Below, piece after piece: positions 44,776 through 55,132 of a stretch of 64,000 bases of DNA (within the stretch, counting starts at the first letter, position 1; every line of letters starts with the position of its first letter). The position numbers and the translations under genes were made by a program. Source of the stretch: Endomychus coccineus (lineage: Eukaryota > Arthropoda > Insecta > Coleoptera > Endomychidae). The stretch lies in contig OY294067.1 in assembly GCA_958510875.1 (NCBI GenBank), positions 32,104,912-32,168,911 of the forward strand. Direction: 5' to 3'. The notes beneath the pieces were generated by a model. It was given only the letters and a program-made list of their open reading frames with translations, did no database searches and had not been told where the DNA came from.

Positions 44776-45464
44776 TTCAAAATGCGAAAAAAACTTTGTG
44801 AGTGTTTAGTAATTCCACTACTTCATTATTGCAATGTGGTATATTTCCCCTGTTTGGACAAACTATGCAAGTATCGTTTGCAGAAGATTGTTAATTCATG
44901 TGCTCGATTTGTATTTGGTTTTGCAAAGTTTGACCACATCTCACATAAGATAAAGGAGCTCAGATGGCTTAGGGTTGACCAGTTATACAGTTACCACTTC
45001 TCAATGTTTGTTTGTAAATTGTTGTCTACCTCGTCACCACTTTACTTGAGACAGAAGCTTACTTTTAGACAGGATGTGCATGATCTTCATTTGAGACATG
45101 TAAATACGCTTTCCTTGCCTAGATTTCGTTCTTCCATGTTTCGTAGATCTTTTTCGTACAATGCGCCGGTAATATTTAATAAGTACTGTTTACAGCACGA
45201 AAACTTGTCAGTGAAGAGCTTTCGTTTGAGGCTTAGAGACAGAATTTTTTCGGAGGGCTGAGAGTGTGTTCTCATTGCTCGTCATCATACTGGATCGTCA
45301 TTTTCTTCCTTGTTTGTATTAATTTAATTTAGGCTTAGGTTTAGAATTTGTATGTATTATTTTGCTCGTCTGGGGGGTCAAGTTGAGTAGCTCATGTTAG
45401 ATCTTCGCCTCCCATTAGAGTATTTCTATTCTCAATAAAGTTATATTATTATTATTATTATTAA
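44776..45464 (+). mobile_element. non-LTR retrotransposon tail with target duplication and (ATT)n end
   Basis: An open frame of 159 codons (44782-45261) reads LHYCNVVYFPCLDKLCKYRL, VNSCARFVFGFAKFDHISHK, LRQKLTFRQDVHDLHLRHVN and PRFRSSMFRRSFSYNAPVIF. This is the C-terminal part of a non-LTR reverse transcriptase ORF, with no internal stop. The 3' UTR ends in CTCAATAAAGTTATATTATT and ATT repeats. The 11-bp sequence TATTATTAACT occurs just before 44776 and again at the end of the tail (about 45454-45466), a plausible target-site duplication. It is 5'-truncated and among the youngest insertions in the window. It is related to the minus-strand copy at 49345. Confidence 0.8.
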
Positions 45465-45873
45465 CTATGAGAAGACACATACAAGACAGTCCATATCCTG
45501 AAGCAATGTGATAAACGGTCCCGGGATATGGATGAAGATATGAGAGGTTTTAGCAGGTATGCTCTAACAAACTTGAGTGAGTCCTGCACTACCAGTAGTG
45601 ATAGATACAAGCATTTCCTCTCAACAGAAAAAAAAAGGTACTGGTAAATTGTTAATGTTTATTGATAACAATAGCTAGCAGGATGATTGCGACACCCAAA
45701 TTGATCATGATAATTCTATACTGGTAACGAAAAGGTTGTTTGTCCCTTACTAGCTTTCTCTCACGAGATCCTTGCGGATTTGGATACAGCGAAATTATGT
45801 AGCTCCATTGGACCAATACAGACACGACGGTCGAATAAGTTTATCTATTCTTAATTGTAACAATTCCACTCAC
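45465..45873. other. unassigned region, possibly intronic
   Basis: It lies next to the candidate exon and would be intron if that exon is real. GAGAGGTTTTAGCAGGTATG at about 45541 recurs at about 56817, followed in both places by GAGTCCTGnACTACCAG, so a small dispersed repeat of unknown type is present. Confidence 0.35.
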
Positions 45874-46239
45874 CTGATCGTCCTAGAGATACTGGATAAA
45901 TGATGGCGGTATCACTCCTCAGAAGTAGCTCCTTGAGTTTTTCTCCATCTTCAGATTGATCACCTACTGCAGCTTTGGCAGATATCAGATCGTTCGGTGT
46001 ATCATCTGCCGAGCCACCAGTTTTGAAAATATTGGGCGGACTGTGCATTGTTAAACAATTAATATTCGTTACTTCTTCAGGTACATAAACATCTTTCGAT
46101 GTTACGCATGGTCGTTTTGGAAGCTCTTCCGATTCTTCTAGGATTTCGTTGTGGTTATTATCGGGACTCATTGATGTTAGTTTGGGTATCACAATAACCG
46201 ATTCACTCAATGCATTGTTCATTAATCCGTCCGGTTCCA
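45874..46239 (-). CDS. candidate internal host exon, phase 1-1, unknown protein
   Basis: On the minus strand the sequence TTTTTGTTACAG ends at 46240, a strong acceptor with a pyrimidine tract. After 366 bp the donor CAG/GTGAGT follows (intron starts at 45873). One frame is open across the whole exon, 121 full codons with split codons at both ends: EPDGLMNNALSESVIVIPKL, then SPDNNHNEILEESEELPKRP, EEVTNINCLTMHSPPNIFKT, GGSADDTPNDLISAKAAVGD and LKELLLRSDTAIIYPVSLGR. The protein is acidic, Ser/Pro/Asn-rich and looks disordered. I do not recognise the family. Both splice sites plus the open frame make this the best evidence for a host gene here. Neighbouring exons were not found, and introns would be long and filled with transposons. 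Confidence 0.6.
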
Positions 46240-46927
46240 CTGTAACAAAAAGTTTTTATTAACTATAGCTCAATTGACAGCTTTTCTTGAAATGTAAATC
46301 TTTTACCTAGATAAATTGTGTGAAATTGTCTTTATATTTAATTGATTCAATATATCGAGAGATAATATATAAACATACAAGAAGGGAGTGAACGGAAGAC
46401 GTCATCTGGGACAAACCTGGCTAGAGGACCTGGTAGACAGACGGGTCCACAACCAGGGAAGGAACTGGTGCCAGGATATACAGTGAGAGAAGAAACTCTA
46501 CACTTAGTATCTCAATGGGAATACAAACGTCCGTACTCCGGCCGGGTAAGTAAGCAATCATGTAATGTGCAAGAGAGAACAGCTACTACATAGAAGGCAC
46601 TCTTTATTTGAACTCAAAAGTGCCGAAAAAAATTCAGACCTCTGGCAGAACATAAAAAAATTGGTTTGTTTTTTAGGATATTGTGGCATCGATACAATGA
46701 AAAAACGAATGACTTGCCAGGATGGCGCCTCGTCAGTCTTATATATTGGCCCAGAACCCGTACATGAGAACCGAAGAACCGCTGTTCGAGGATTCATACA
46801 GGACTGGATCAAACAACAACAAAGAGCGCGGGAGTAAAGCTTCTCGCATGCACCATGGAAAAACATTTATCGGAGAACCATCGTAGAACAGAATTGAAAA
46901 ACTGCTCAATATGTGTAGGAACTATTA
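46240..46927. other. unassigned region, possibly intronic
   Basis: It holds a 90-codon frame, 46565-46837 (plus; contains WQNIKKLVCFLGYCGIDTMK), that I cannot assign, and text at about 46395-46480 (GQTWLEDLVDRRVHNQGRNW) that resembles the extreme C-terminus of some LINE proteins. Neither is strong. A dispersed repeat shared with 41815 lies at about 46305-46390. Confidence 0.3.
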
Positions 46928-48020
46928 TTGATACGCTCGACCATAATTTCTCAAAACTCTTGCCTTCGATCCCAATCATCATCATTTAATTCCTGAATTA
47001 ATTTAAGTTTGTACGGATGGAACTTGTGTTTATGTAAAATTCTGAAAACGTTAGATTAGCTAATACCGGAAGCTGCAGAAAGTTTTCGTACAGATTGCGT
47101 GTTTGGCATAAGTTGGACATGTCCCAATACCGCCACAGCTGCTCCTTCATCATTAACAGTTCCAATGGGTGCCCTTTTTTTATCCATTACTGAACCCGTC
47201 TCCACAAATTTTGAAATCAATTCCATTACGTACTTATGGCGAACGCTACGTTCAGGATGGTTTTCGTTAAATATCCTTGCAGCCGCTCGGGCATAATTAT
47301 GATTTTGGTAATAAAGGCTAACCAGCTCAACACGTTCTTGCAATGTGTACACCATATTTTTTGAAAGTTTAAACAAATCAGCAAAGTAGTAACTCAACAG
47401 ATTGATTAAAATCATGAAATGATCGAAGAAACGTTAAAACCAGATAAACACCTTCTAAGAACAAAAAATGAAGGCAACGTAAGGAAATGTTTTGCTGTTT
47501 TTTTATTTATTAGTTTGAGAGAACGTATTATTGAATGGAAGTCAATGGAGGACAATTTGAACATTTGATTTAAATACGCAGATTTAATTTTTTTCATTGT
47601 AAGCATGACAACACAATTCAATTTTTTTACGAATGTGATTTTTTGAAGATTGTTTAAGTTTGTAAGAAAGGCTTAATAAAAATGAGCTTGTACATTGTAC
47701 AAATAACCAAAATATTCAAGGTGGCGCATTCGAGCAACAAAATTAATTTTTGGCGAAAACGGTTCATCAAATTTACGTTTTTCATACACCGTTGTAAAGA
47801 GGCTTCCAAGACCTTCCAAATGACGTATCACTCAACCCATCTCCCCTATTCAATTTTGAGGGATTGAAGCGCCCCCTATTAGGGGGTTGCTCGTTCAAGC
47901 CTCAAATATACGTCAAAAGATGTCCCCCAAACAAAATTATTCGACGTGTTTCGGGAGATCTTTCCACTCACTATGGGATAAGAAATATACGGGGTGGCTC
48001 GTCTGAGATGGAACATTCTG
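46928..48020 (-). mobile_element. DD41D Tc1/mariner element, copy 2, truncated
   Basis: It matches copy 1 (22738-24701) from the middle of the transposase to the right end, GGAACATTCTG, followed by TA (48021-48022). The left half, containing the catalytic region and the left inverted repeat, is missing beyond about 46928. The inverted repeat on this side is about 47520-48020. It retains the N-terminal coding segment (about 47180-47391) that copy 1 has lost. Confidence 0.88.
46930..47355 (-). pseudogene. DD41D transposase N-terminal half
   Basis: The likely start is the ATG at 47355: MVYTLQERVELVSLYYQNHN, YARAAARIFNENHPERSVRH, KYVMELISKFVETGSVMDKK, then GHVQLMPNTQSVRKLSAASG, a pair of helix-turn-helix domains for inverted-repeat binding. 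A stop replaces a residue after SGIS. The frame then continues with SNVFRILHKHKFHPYKLKLI before the truncation. No catalytic residues remain. The open frame extends upstream of 47355 to 47415, but the extension is not conserved-looking. Confidence 0.85.
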
Positions 48021-48762
48021 TATAAGAATAGTAGGCAGTGAATGAAAAAAAAGTTACAGTTTATTTTGACTGGTGCGTCTTGAGTATATTTCTTGGAGAT
48101 TTCATACGTTTCAGAGTTCAAATCAAGTAATATATGTTTGTAAAGATCTTTCCCGAGAGGATTTTCACCTACACTACTTGATGAAACTAGACTGAACATT
48201 TTCTTCTATATATCCTATGTTAGTGGGTATTCAGGACAAACTTAGTATTTCCTTATTGGTTTCTATGTGGGTAGGTTTCATTTGTTTTTGTACTAGGTTC
48301 ATGAACATTGAGTGGGTTTCAGACAGATTTTACTGGAGAAGGACTATTATAAGGCAGCTGGTGAATGCTTTTGCAGAGTTCTGTTCAAGTTCTTCTCTTC
48401 AACTCAACTCTCTATGCTTAGAAATGCTTTCATGAACGTTTCAGTTGTCATAATTTTTTCACCCTATTGAAGAAGTTCCTATGTATGCATATTTTCGTAT
48501 TCATAAGGCAGATTTTCCCCAGAACGTAGGGATGATTGCGGTTTCCCAATTGTCGAAATCCTTTACATCCATTTTTAGGTGTTCAGGTTAGATGAACCTA
48601 AGTAGATATGCTATGACAGTTCGGCCTGAAAATCGACAATTTTTGCATGTAAGTTCCCATAAGTGATTCATAGCTTCATTTTGATGAAAATGATTCCCTC
48701 AGCGGTATATCGATCATGCGTAATTTTTGTAGCTGCGCAGTAGGAGGTTAATCTATGGTCCT
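48021..48762. other. unassigned region, possibly decayed PLE lineage 2
   Basis: It lies directly downstream (in minus orientation) of the PLE lineage 2 reverse transcriptase, so it may be its eroded C-terminal half. No frame could be aligned with confidence. Confidence 0.35.
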
Positions 48763-49245
48763 TCAATCATGGTGTGGTAGTTTATGATTCTCCAATCTAT
48801 GGCCTATCAATCTATAGTTATCCCCCGAATCCGCCATGGATTTCCTGTATATGTCGAAATCCAAGTGATTACCATTTTTAATAATGTTAATATCAAGGAA
48901 AGGAAGCTGATCATCTGTTTCTAATTCGACAGTGAATCTCAGTGAATCAAATTGGCAGTTAAGGGTGTTCAAAAAGCCATGTAAATCAAAATACTTGTAA
49001 TCGCGAAAATGTCGTCAACATATCTATACCAAACTTTTGGAAACTGATTCAATTTTGATTTTGAGGAGTTCGCTTCAAGGTCGCTTAGAAAAATATTGGC
49101 CAAAAAAGAGAGAGAGAGTGGATTGCCCATTGCACATCCGCTTGTTTGTTTATAGTAATTTTTATTAAAAGTTGAATAATTTTGCTCCATACATAAAAAT
49201 GTAAAGATCACATATTCTGTGCAGTTTCTATCAGGGATATTAAAC
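48763..49245 (-). pseudogene. PLE reverse transcriptase, lineage 2
   Basis: The minus-strand frame from 49211 reads FLCMEQNYSTFNKNYYKQTS, then GCAMGNPLSLSFLANIFLSD and FPKVWYRYVDDIFAI. G-AMGNPLS and the catalytic YVDD box are typical of Penelope-like reverse transcriptases. After a frame change the open frame 48972-48763 continues with LRFTVELETDDQLPFLDINI, which contains the LPFLDI block that follows YVDD in this group. The sequence differs clearly from lineage 1 at 20885 and 26430. It is broken by the frameshift and by the lack of both ends. Confidence 0.82.
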
Positions 49246-49344
49246 CATAGTTTGTAAAACCATTGTTTGATAAAGCCACCTTGTGGTGAAACATATCACG
49301 TTTTGTTTAAAAAAAACGAAGTTTGTGAAAATTTATTACTAGTA

Positions 49345-50625
49345 ATAATAATAATAAATGTCTTTATTGTTCCCAACGATAATACGATCTGATACAAATA
49401 ATGATATTAAATATATAACAGTTTATATTTAGGTATTACAGTGAAGAACAAACACAAGGCGAAGTTCAGCGTATTGCATATCAAATTGATACGCAACGTA
49501 CTGCTCTTACACTCAACCTTGCTGACTATTACAGTATAGTAGGTACACAGTGAGTTAAGATCATTAGATATTCCAAAAAAAATAATTAAATAGAGGAATG
49601 TATATAAATACAAATACAAATACAGATATAAAGAAAAGAAAAGAACAGAAGTATTGAGAATATTTATTAGACATTATACAAAAAAGAGAAAAAAAAAATT
49701 CTAAATTAAATATTGTTAAAATTACCATTCAAAGATAAGCGATTTCATTTTGGTCTTAAACTGGCTAATAGAAAGATGCTTGTAAGTTTTATCTATATCG
49801 TAAAGGATCGTTTAAACATTTCAGTGCGATGGCGAGGAGGAGTAAGTAAGCCTTTTGATCGAACATTTAAATTATGCACATCTGTCCTGAATTGAATTTT
49901 ATTGTAGAGGTAAATCGGAATTTTATCTACAATTACTTTGTGAAATAAACAGCAAGCATGAAATAACCTACGATTCTCCATATTTAACCAATGAGCATCA
50001 ACTAATTTGTGTAATATTCTATCAAACTTCCTAATACCGTATATGAGTCGAAGGCATGAATTTTGAACCTTTTCTAAGTTGAGTCTAAACATGGGCCGTA
50101 TAAAGAATCTGAGCAATTAAATAATGATAATACCAAACTTTCACGCAACATAGTTTTTGTTTGAACTGATAAATAATGTCGACTGCTATATATTAGTCTT
50201 ATAGTTCTATATGGTTTTTTTAATAAGTTATTTATTTGTGTTCTAAATCTCAAATCGTTATCCAGTACAACGCCCAAATTTCTTGCTTCATTTTTATTCA
50301 CTAGTAGAGTATTATCAACAACAATATGAATTTGACTATTAACAAAAGAGCGATGTTTTTTTGGTCCAATTAAACTATATTTGACGTTGTAGGATTGAGA
50401 ATCAAGCCGTGATCTTGAGCTACCTTGATTAACTTCGCAATGTCGTCATTGACATCAGTACAGGCTTATTGAACATGTTTTGTTAAGAAAGATTTATAAA
50501 CTTGAGAGTCATCTGCATATTGATGATATTTGCAATGTTTTAGGCACTCCATTATTCGACTGGTATAAACAGTGAACAGTAATGGGACCGAGAATTGGGT
50601 AGTGTATTTTTAATTAAGACTGTAC
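49345..50625 (-). mobile_element. non-LTR retrotransposon, 5'-truncated, (AAT)n tail
   Basis: Minus strand, from about 50600: FTVYTSRIMECLKHCKYHQY, then ADDSQVYKSF, so the catalytic YADD box is present. Then LGVVLDNDLRFRTQINNLLK (frame 50301-50074) and FRLNLEKVQNSCLRLIYGIR, IQFRTDVHNLNVRSKGLLTP and PRHRTEMFKRSF (frame 50116-49793). These are the palm and thumb plus the C-terminus of a non-LTR ORF2. The 3' UTR is long and ends in CAATAAAGACATTTATTATT with AAT/ATT repeats at 49340-49365. Same clade as 44776, but more decayed. Confidence 0.82.
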
Positions 50626-51449
50626 ATAAGACTGTCTTCGTACAAACGTACTACATTTGTTAATAAATTCATATTGAAGCATGTCAGTTAAAAATCGGGA
50701 CAAATGTTATAAATAAGGCATAGTATTGAATGCCAGCTATACGGAGAATAAGGAGAACACATTCTCACTATATTGGTTTCTTACGGCATGTATGAAATCA
50801 TAATAAGCTTTGTGATGGCCCCAATACAACGCGGGGACATAACTAAACCTTTTGTCCGAATTCACGGAGGTCCACAACTTTCATTTCTTCTATCCCATTT
50901 GATTATGCGGCCGCACGCATACAAGAGATGTCCGACATTCGGCTCCAGACAGATACCGGAGTTTGATACGAACCTCCGGAACGCCCCGGCACGAACACAA
51001 TCTTCTTTGCTAGTTTAGCAGGGAATCACGATCGCTTTTCACCTTTATACTTCACTATCAATTTCCTAGCAGTCTATTACGTTTATGTTCTCAAACCAAT
51101 CGGCTACGAAACGAGGATAAAAGAGACTCATTTTTCCATAGTAAACAAGCTTACGGTCTATAAAACCTTCTCCTACTTTATAACCGTCGCCGGTGATTTC
51201 CTCGTAAGAGAAAATCCTTTCGAAATTAATCTTGTCTTCTTTGGAACGTTGGAATAGAATAGTTATATGATGTGCTGATTATTGGAGATTCTGAAATAAG
51301 TATTGATCGAATTGAAAAGAATGTGTAGTGGACTCACATGTTTTGTCTACTTCGTTCTTTATTATTCTATTTTATCTATGTTTATATCTTTTATTGAAAC
51401 TAGGCGAATTTTTATGTTTTGGTAGCCAGGAAACAATAGTTATTAATTA
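50626..51449. other. unassigned region; GC-richer part at 50810-51000
   Basis: No gene recognised. The patch 50810-51000 (with GCGGCCGC at about 50909) is CG-rich relative to the window and has no long frame. Confidence 0.35.
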
Positions 51450-51830
51450 TACCGGGATATCAAAAATTATCTTGGTCAAGGGTGGTTGTGGAATCTAAAA
51501 CGTGTGTCTTACTTTACGTTTGAAATAATTATGTCACTGTCACACTAACATCATCAATAACCTACAAATTTCATACCTACTTATTTCAGTTGTAAAACAA
51601 TAATGAACTACAAATTATGAAATAACGGTTTTAGTAACAAGAAAAACTAAATTACAGTAATTGTTGGAAATGTCCATTATTGTTTTACAACTGAAATAAA
51701 TAGGTATGAAATTTGTAGTTTATTGATGATGTCAGTGTGGCAGTGACATAATTATTTCAAACGTGAAGTAAGACACACGTTTTAGATTCCACAACCACCC
51801 TTGATCAAGATAATTTTTGATATCCCGGTA
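51450..51830. mobile_element. MITE with about 150-bp inverted repeats and TA duplication
   Basis: The element starts TACCGGGATATCAAAAATTA and ends with the inverse TAATTTTTGATATCCCGGTA, flanked by TA on both sides (51448-51449 and 51831-51832). The arms, about 51450-51600 and 51680-51830, differ at only a few positions, so the whole unit folds into one long hairpin. Internal sequence is about 80 bp, without coding capacity. A TA target points to the Tc1/mariner superfamily. High arm identity suggests fairly recent mobility. Confidence 0.92.
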
Positions 51831-51965
51831 TAAGGGGATTAACAATTCTTTATTCCAAGAGAAAAAATAGACACTCGAGGCGCAGCTGAGAGTTACAATT
51901 TTTCGAGAGGATTAAAGGCTGTTAATTCCCGAATGTAATTCAACGTTTTATCCATGACCGCGGAC

Positions 51966-52920
51966 AAAAATAAATAAATGAATAAATATTTCTTTATTGC
52001 TATTATAAAAAATTTGACAAAACAACATTTTTTGAGCAAACGTCAGAACACAATGTTAAATTTAAGACGTATAAAAGTAAAGACAAATGAATATAGACAT
52101 ATCTACGTAAATAAGGACTTAGAATTAAGAAATTCGTTTACCGTGTAAAAGGAATGTTTTAACAGTTCTCCCTTGATTTTACGTTCAAATAGTTTTATGT
52201 CAGAAACAGATCTAACAGAAACTGGCAAATGATTGTACAATTTAAATGGCATAATTAAATGACTATTACTAGTAATGGATAAATTGTGATGAGGAAGTAA
52301 AATTTTATCTTTATCTCTTAAATTATAATCAATGCTTCTATTTGAATAAGTAATAGAATTACTTGAATATGATTTTAGGTAAGTTAAAGAAGATAATATA
52401 TATAAAGATGGTATTGTCAATATATTTAAATATTTAAAAAGACTTGTACAAGAATCAGTAGGTTTTTTATGAAGCATAGTTCTGATTACTTTCTTTTGTA
52501 CAACAAATAAATATCGAGCATTAGGTGAGTTACCCCAACAAATAATGCCATAGTTCAATATAGACTGTATATGTCCAAAGTAATAAACTTTTAATGTGGC
52601 AAGACTGATATATTGTCTAAGTTGCCATGTAACGTAACATGCGGTAGATAGCTTCCTACTTAAAAACTCAGCATGTTTGTTCCATTTTAAGTGATTGTCG
52701 ATGTTTAAACCGACAAATTTAATACACACAGAAGGTTGAATATTTTTTTGATTTATTCGAACCAAAATGCTAAAGTTGATTTCACTAGCTGAAAATAGTA
52801 CACATTCAGTTTTAAGAGGATTTAGAATCAACATTTTGTCGAAACAATAAGCTTGCATCGTATCTAGACACATACTAATTTTAGGTGAGAGATTATTTAT
52901 GTTGCTATCACTAGTTTCAG
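51966..52920 (-). mobile_element. non-LTR retrotransposon tail with long open frame
   Basis: The minus-strand frame 52873-52103 (256 codons, no stop) reads ILNPLKTECVLFSASEINFS, IKFVGLNIDNHLKWNKHAEF, LKVYYFGHIQSILNYGIICW, QKKVIRTMLHKKPTDSCTSL and HSFYTVNEFLNSKSLFT. This is the thumb and C-terminal region of a non-LTR reverse transcriptase. The 3' end is a short UTR with AATAAAGAAATATTTATTCA and a (TAAA)n-like tail at about 51966-51990. The copy starts downstream of the catalytic YADD box, so it is 5'-truncated, but the remaining frame is intact. It is related to 36398. Confidence 0.85.
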
Positions 52921-53055
52921 CGGCAAATGGTCAATTAGGAGAGTAAAAGCCGGTAAAAATTCTTGTTTTGAAAAACGTCATATTTGACAAATTCATTTTG
53001 ACCAAGAAAATTGATTATGAGCTGAAAACTAGAGTCTTAGAATCGTTTCAATGAC
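52921..53055. other. short unassigned stretch
   Basis: It may be part of the Crypton-like relic that follows. No motif recognised. Confidence 0.3.
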
Positions 53056-53895
53056 ATGCGTTTGTTTATTTGTCAAACAAGACCGGAAAATTGTGCAAAA
53101 TCGACAGAAAAAATGAGTGACAATGCTGAGAATTTTTTCGTTTCAGCTGAAATCCAGCAAGAAGCCCAAGAACCAACATTGCGACTGTTACCAGCGAAAA
53201 CCAAAAGTGTATATGAGAAGGAGTCCTTGGAATTCCACAACTAGCGAAAAAAAAATGGGCATATGAGAAGTAGCAATTACAGAATGTGGAGAAACGGTTT
53301 GTTGCCTCTTCAATGTGAACGAAGTATTCAATGTTGAAAGTTCACAAATTTTGAAGTATGGTAATCTTACTTCATATTTGAAAGCCGGATCAAAAAATAA
53401 ACCAAAGAAGGCAAAGATACTGGAGAGATGCCAAATCGAAGAATTTTTGAAAAAGCACCATATAAGGAATATTTACAAGTTAAGGTAGGAAATACACGAT
53501 GATAATATTTCAATTCATGTATTGAGCCTTTTATTTTGAACTCTCTACAGGTTGCAACGATGATGGGAGTAGTAGGTGCTTGTCGATGCAATGCATCACC
53601 CTTTCTGGATATCAGCCATGTACAATACAGAGGCAGTTACAGTACGTACTTATTCCAGATAAGAAAACAAAAATTTCGAGAAGTTTCAAGATCATGGAAG
53701 AAGCTTTTTCAATCAATGCTGTAGAAATGTGTCGAAAATACATCAATCTGTGACCTAAACCTGCCGGTGTGAGATTTTTCTTGCGATATGTGGCTGGAAA
53801 ATGTACTACACAACATGTAGACATCAACACAATTTTGAAAACCTTTCCAAAAGTGGCTTCATTTCTTGGACTCCCTGATCCAGAAAGCAATTGGT
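53056..53895 (+). pseudogene. Crypton-like tyrosine recombinase relic with one intron
   Basis: The first open part (53056-53244) ends in LRLLPAKTKSVYEKESLEFH, like the N-terminal SAM-like region of Crypton and related KIAA1958/ZMYM-type recombinases. After decayed sequence, IEEFLKKAPYKEYLQVK (about 53437-53484) joins across a 66-bp GT-AG intron to VATMMGVVGACRCNASPFLD (53551 on). The GACR block holds the first catalytic Arg region. A shifted frame gives VEMCRKYINL, a stop, PKPAGVRFFLRYVAGKCTTQ and FPKVASFLGLPDPE (about 53723-53880). The H-R-Y part of the active site, which should follow, is missing, so the gene is truncated and has several stops. Identity rests on motif memory. Confidence 0.6.
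53485..53550 (+). other. 66-bp GT-AG intron inside the Crypton-like relic
   Basis: The donor GTAGGA follows AAG at 53484. The acceptor is TTTTGAACTCTCTACAG ending at 53550. Removing it fuses YKEYLQVK to VATMMGVVGACR in one frame, exactly as the protein family reads. Confidence 0.7.
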
Positions 53896-54844
53896 GGAAA
53901 AATCTAGGGCCCACCTAATGTCGGCAAAATTTTGGGCCTTTCCTGTCTGTCAGAAACTCCCTATCGAGTGAATTTGAATAATCATAGTCAAAATGACAAG
54001 ATTATTCTTTATGAATGTTAATGTTAATAATATTTCTGAATAAAATGATATAAAATCGAAGCTTGGTATTATGAAATTCAATCCACTAGTGTGTTAGAAG
54101 GCTTCTAATTCACGGAAAACAGACGTATTAAGCCTTCCTAAAATAGTGGTCGTGGGCAAAATAATAAATAAGATTGTAATCTCTAAATTCTATCTGAATC
54201 AACTTCCCGTAGCTCTCCTGAATTCAACCTATTTTCAATATAATAATTAAGAAGAAACATTCCCAAATTTTATTTATATCGTGGGTTAGTGCATTAGTGG
54301 ACACAATAAAAAAATAGCAGGTGCTCTATTCCTGGACTGGGAATAAAACCACTGATCTACAGCTGAAATACTTATGAGCTTGCGATCGATATTCGTCGAA
54401 GGAATTTCCAATGTCTCCCATTAGCTCTTAGAGTGGGAATTGAAAACTTCCAATTTGAATGTTGATTGAAAATAACTATTTTGAAGAATCATGATATGTC
54501 GAATAAATGAATAGGTTGAGAAGAATATCAAAAAGCACGAACAAAATTATAGTTTTTGAATATTTAACATTGCAGCCCCGGGGCTTCCACGAAAGAGGGG
54601 CCCTCACAACAGACTTCGGAAAAAAAATCTTTTAAATTCCGACTAGTAAACACTAGTAAACAACTTTTCCTTTGATATTTTTTTTTCGCTGTTTTACCTT
54701 TACCTATTACCTTTGTACAAACATGATTATATTGTTCGTAAATATTAACAGAAATCATTGATCTATATTTATTCACTCCAATCAGGCAATCAGTAAAATA
54801 TCAAAATCTCAAATGGCCTTGATAAGCACTTGCAATTTATTTAT
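53896..54844. other. unassigned AT-rich region
   Basis: No gene or repeat with a partner in the window recognised. Confidence 0.4.
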
Positions 54845-54927
54845 AATAAAGATTCTTGACCCAGTATGAATTATATATGAAAATTCTTGGGAAATAGGTC
54901 ACATTAACACTCCGTTTTAAAATTTTT

Positions 54928-54969
54928 GTCTTTACGTACGTTCCGGTCTCACGACCATCATCAGAAGAC
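54928..54969 (-). ncRNA. hammerhead motif, family 1, one core change
   Basis: All 42 positions agree with the copy at 27652 except that GAAAC reads GGAAC. The changed residue is one of the invariant core adenosines, so activity is doubtful. Stems I and II are perfect. Confidence 0.72.
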
Positions 54970-55042
54970 TTATTATGTCTAAAACTTGATTACTTAAAAC
55001 TAGTGTATTACACAAAGCGTCCCAATCGCACCAATTTCATTT

Positions 55043-55132
55043 AAAATGCCCACGTCGCCGAAACGAAACGGAAACACGAATACAATTTCCTTTATTCGTG
55101 TTTCCGTTTCGTTTCGGCGACGTGGGCATTTT
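55043..55132. repeat. perfect 40-bp inverted repeat with 10-bp loop
   Basis: Bases 55043-55082 are the exact reverse complement of 55093-55132 (arm: AAAATGCCCACGTCGCCGAA and so on). The arm is the conserved inner part of the PLE terminus, so two termini meet here head to head. Confidence 0.93.

Larger units (their letters stand above)
54845..55132 (-). mobile_element. solo PLE (lineage 1) terminus ending in a perfect palindrome
   Basis: The minus strand matches the pLTR of the other lineage 1 copies, beginning with the same end (AAAGATTCTTGACC, 54848). No coding part is attached. The far end runs into a 40-bp perfect inverted repeat made from the GTGGGC block of the pLTR itself. Confidence 0.82.
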
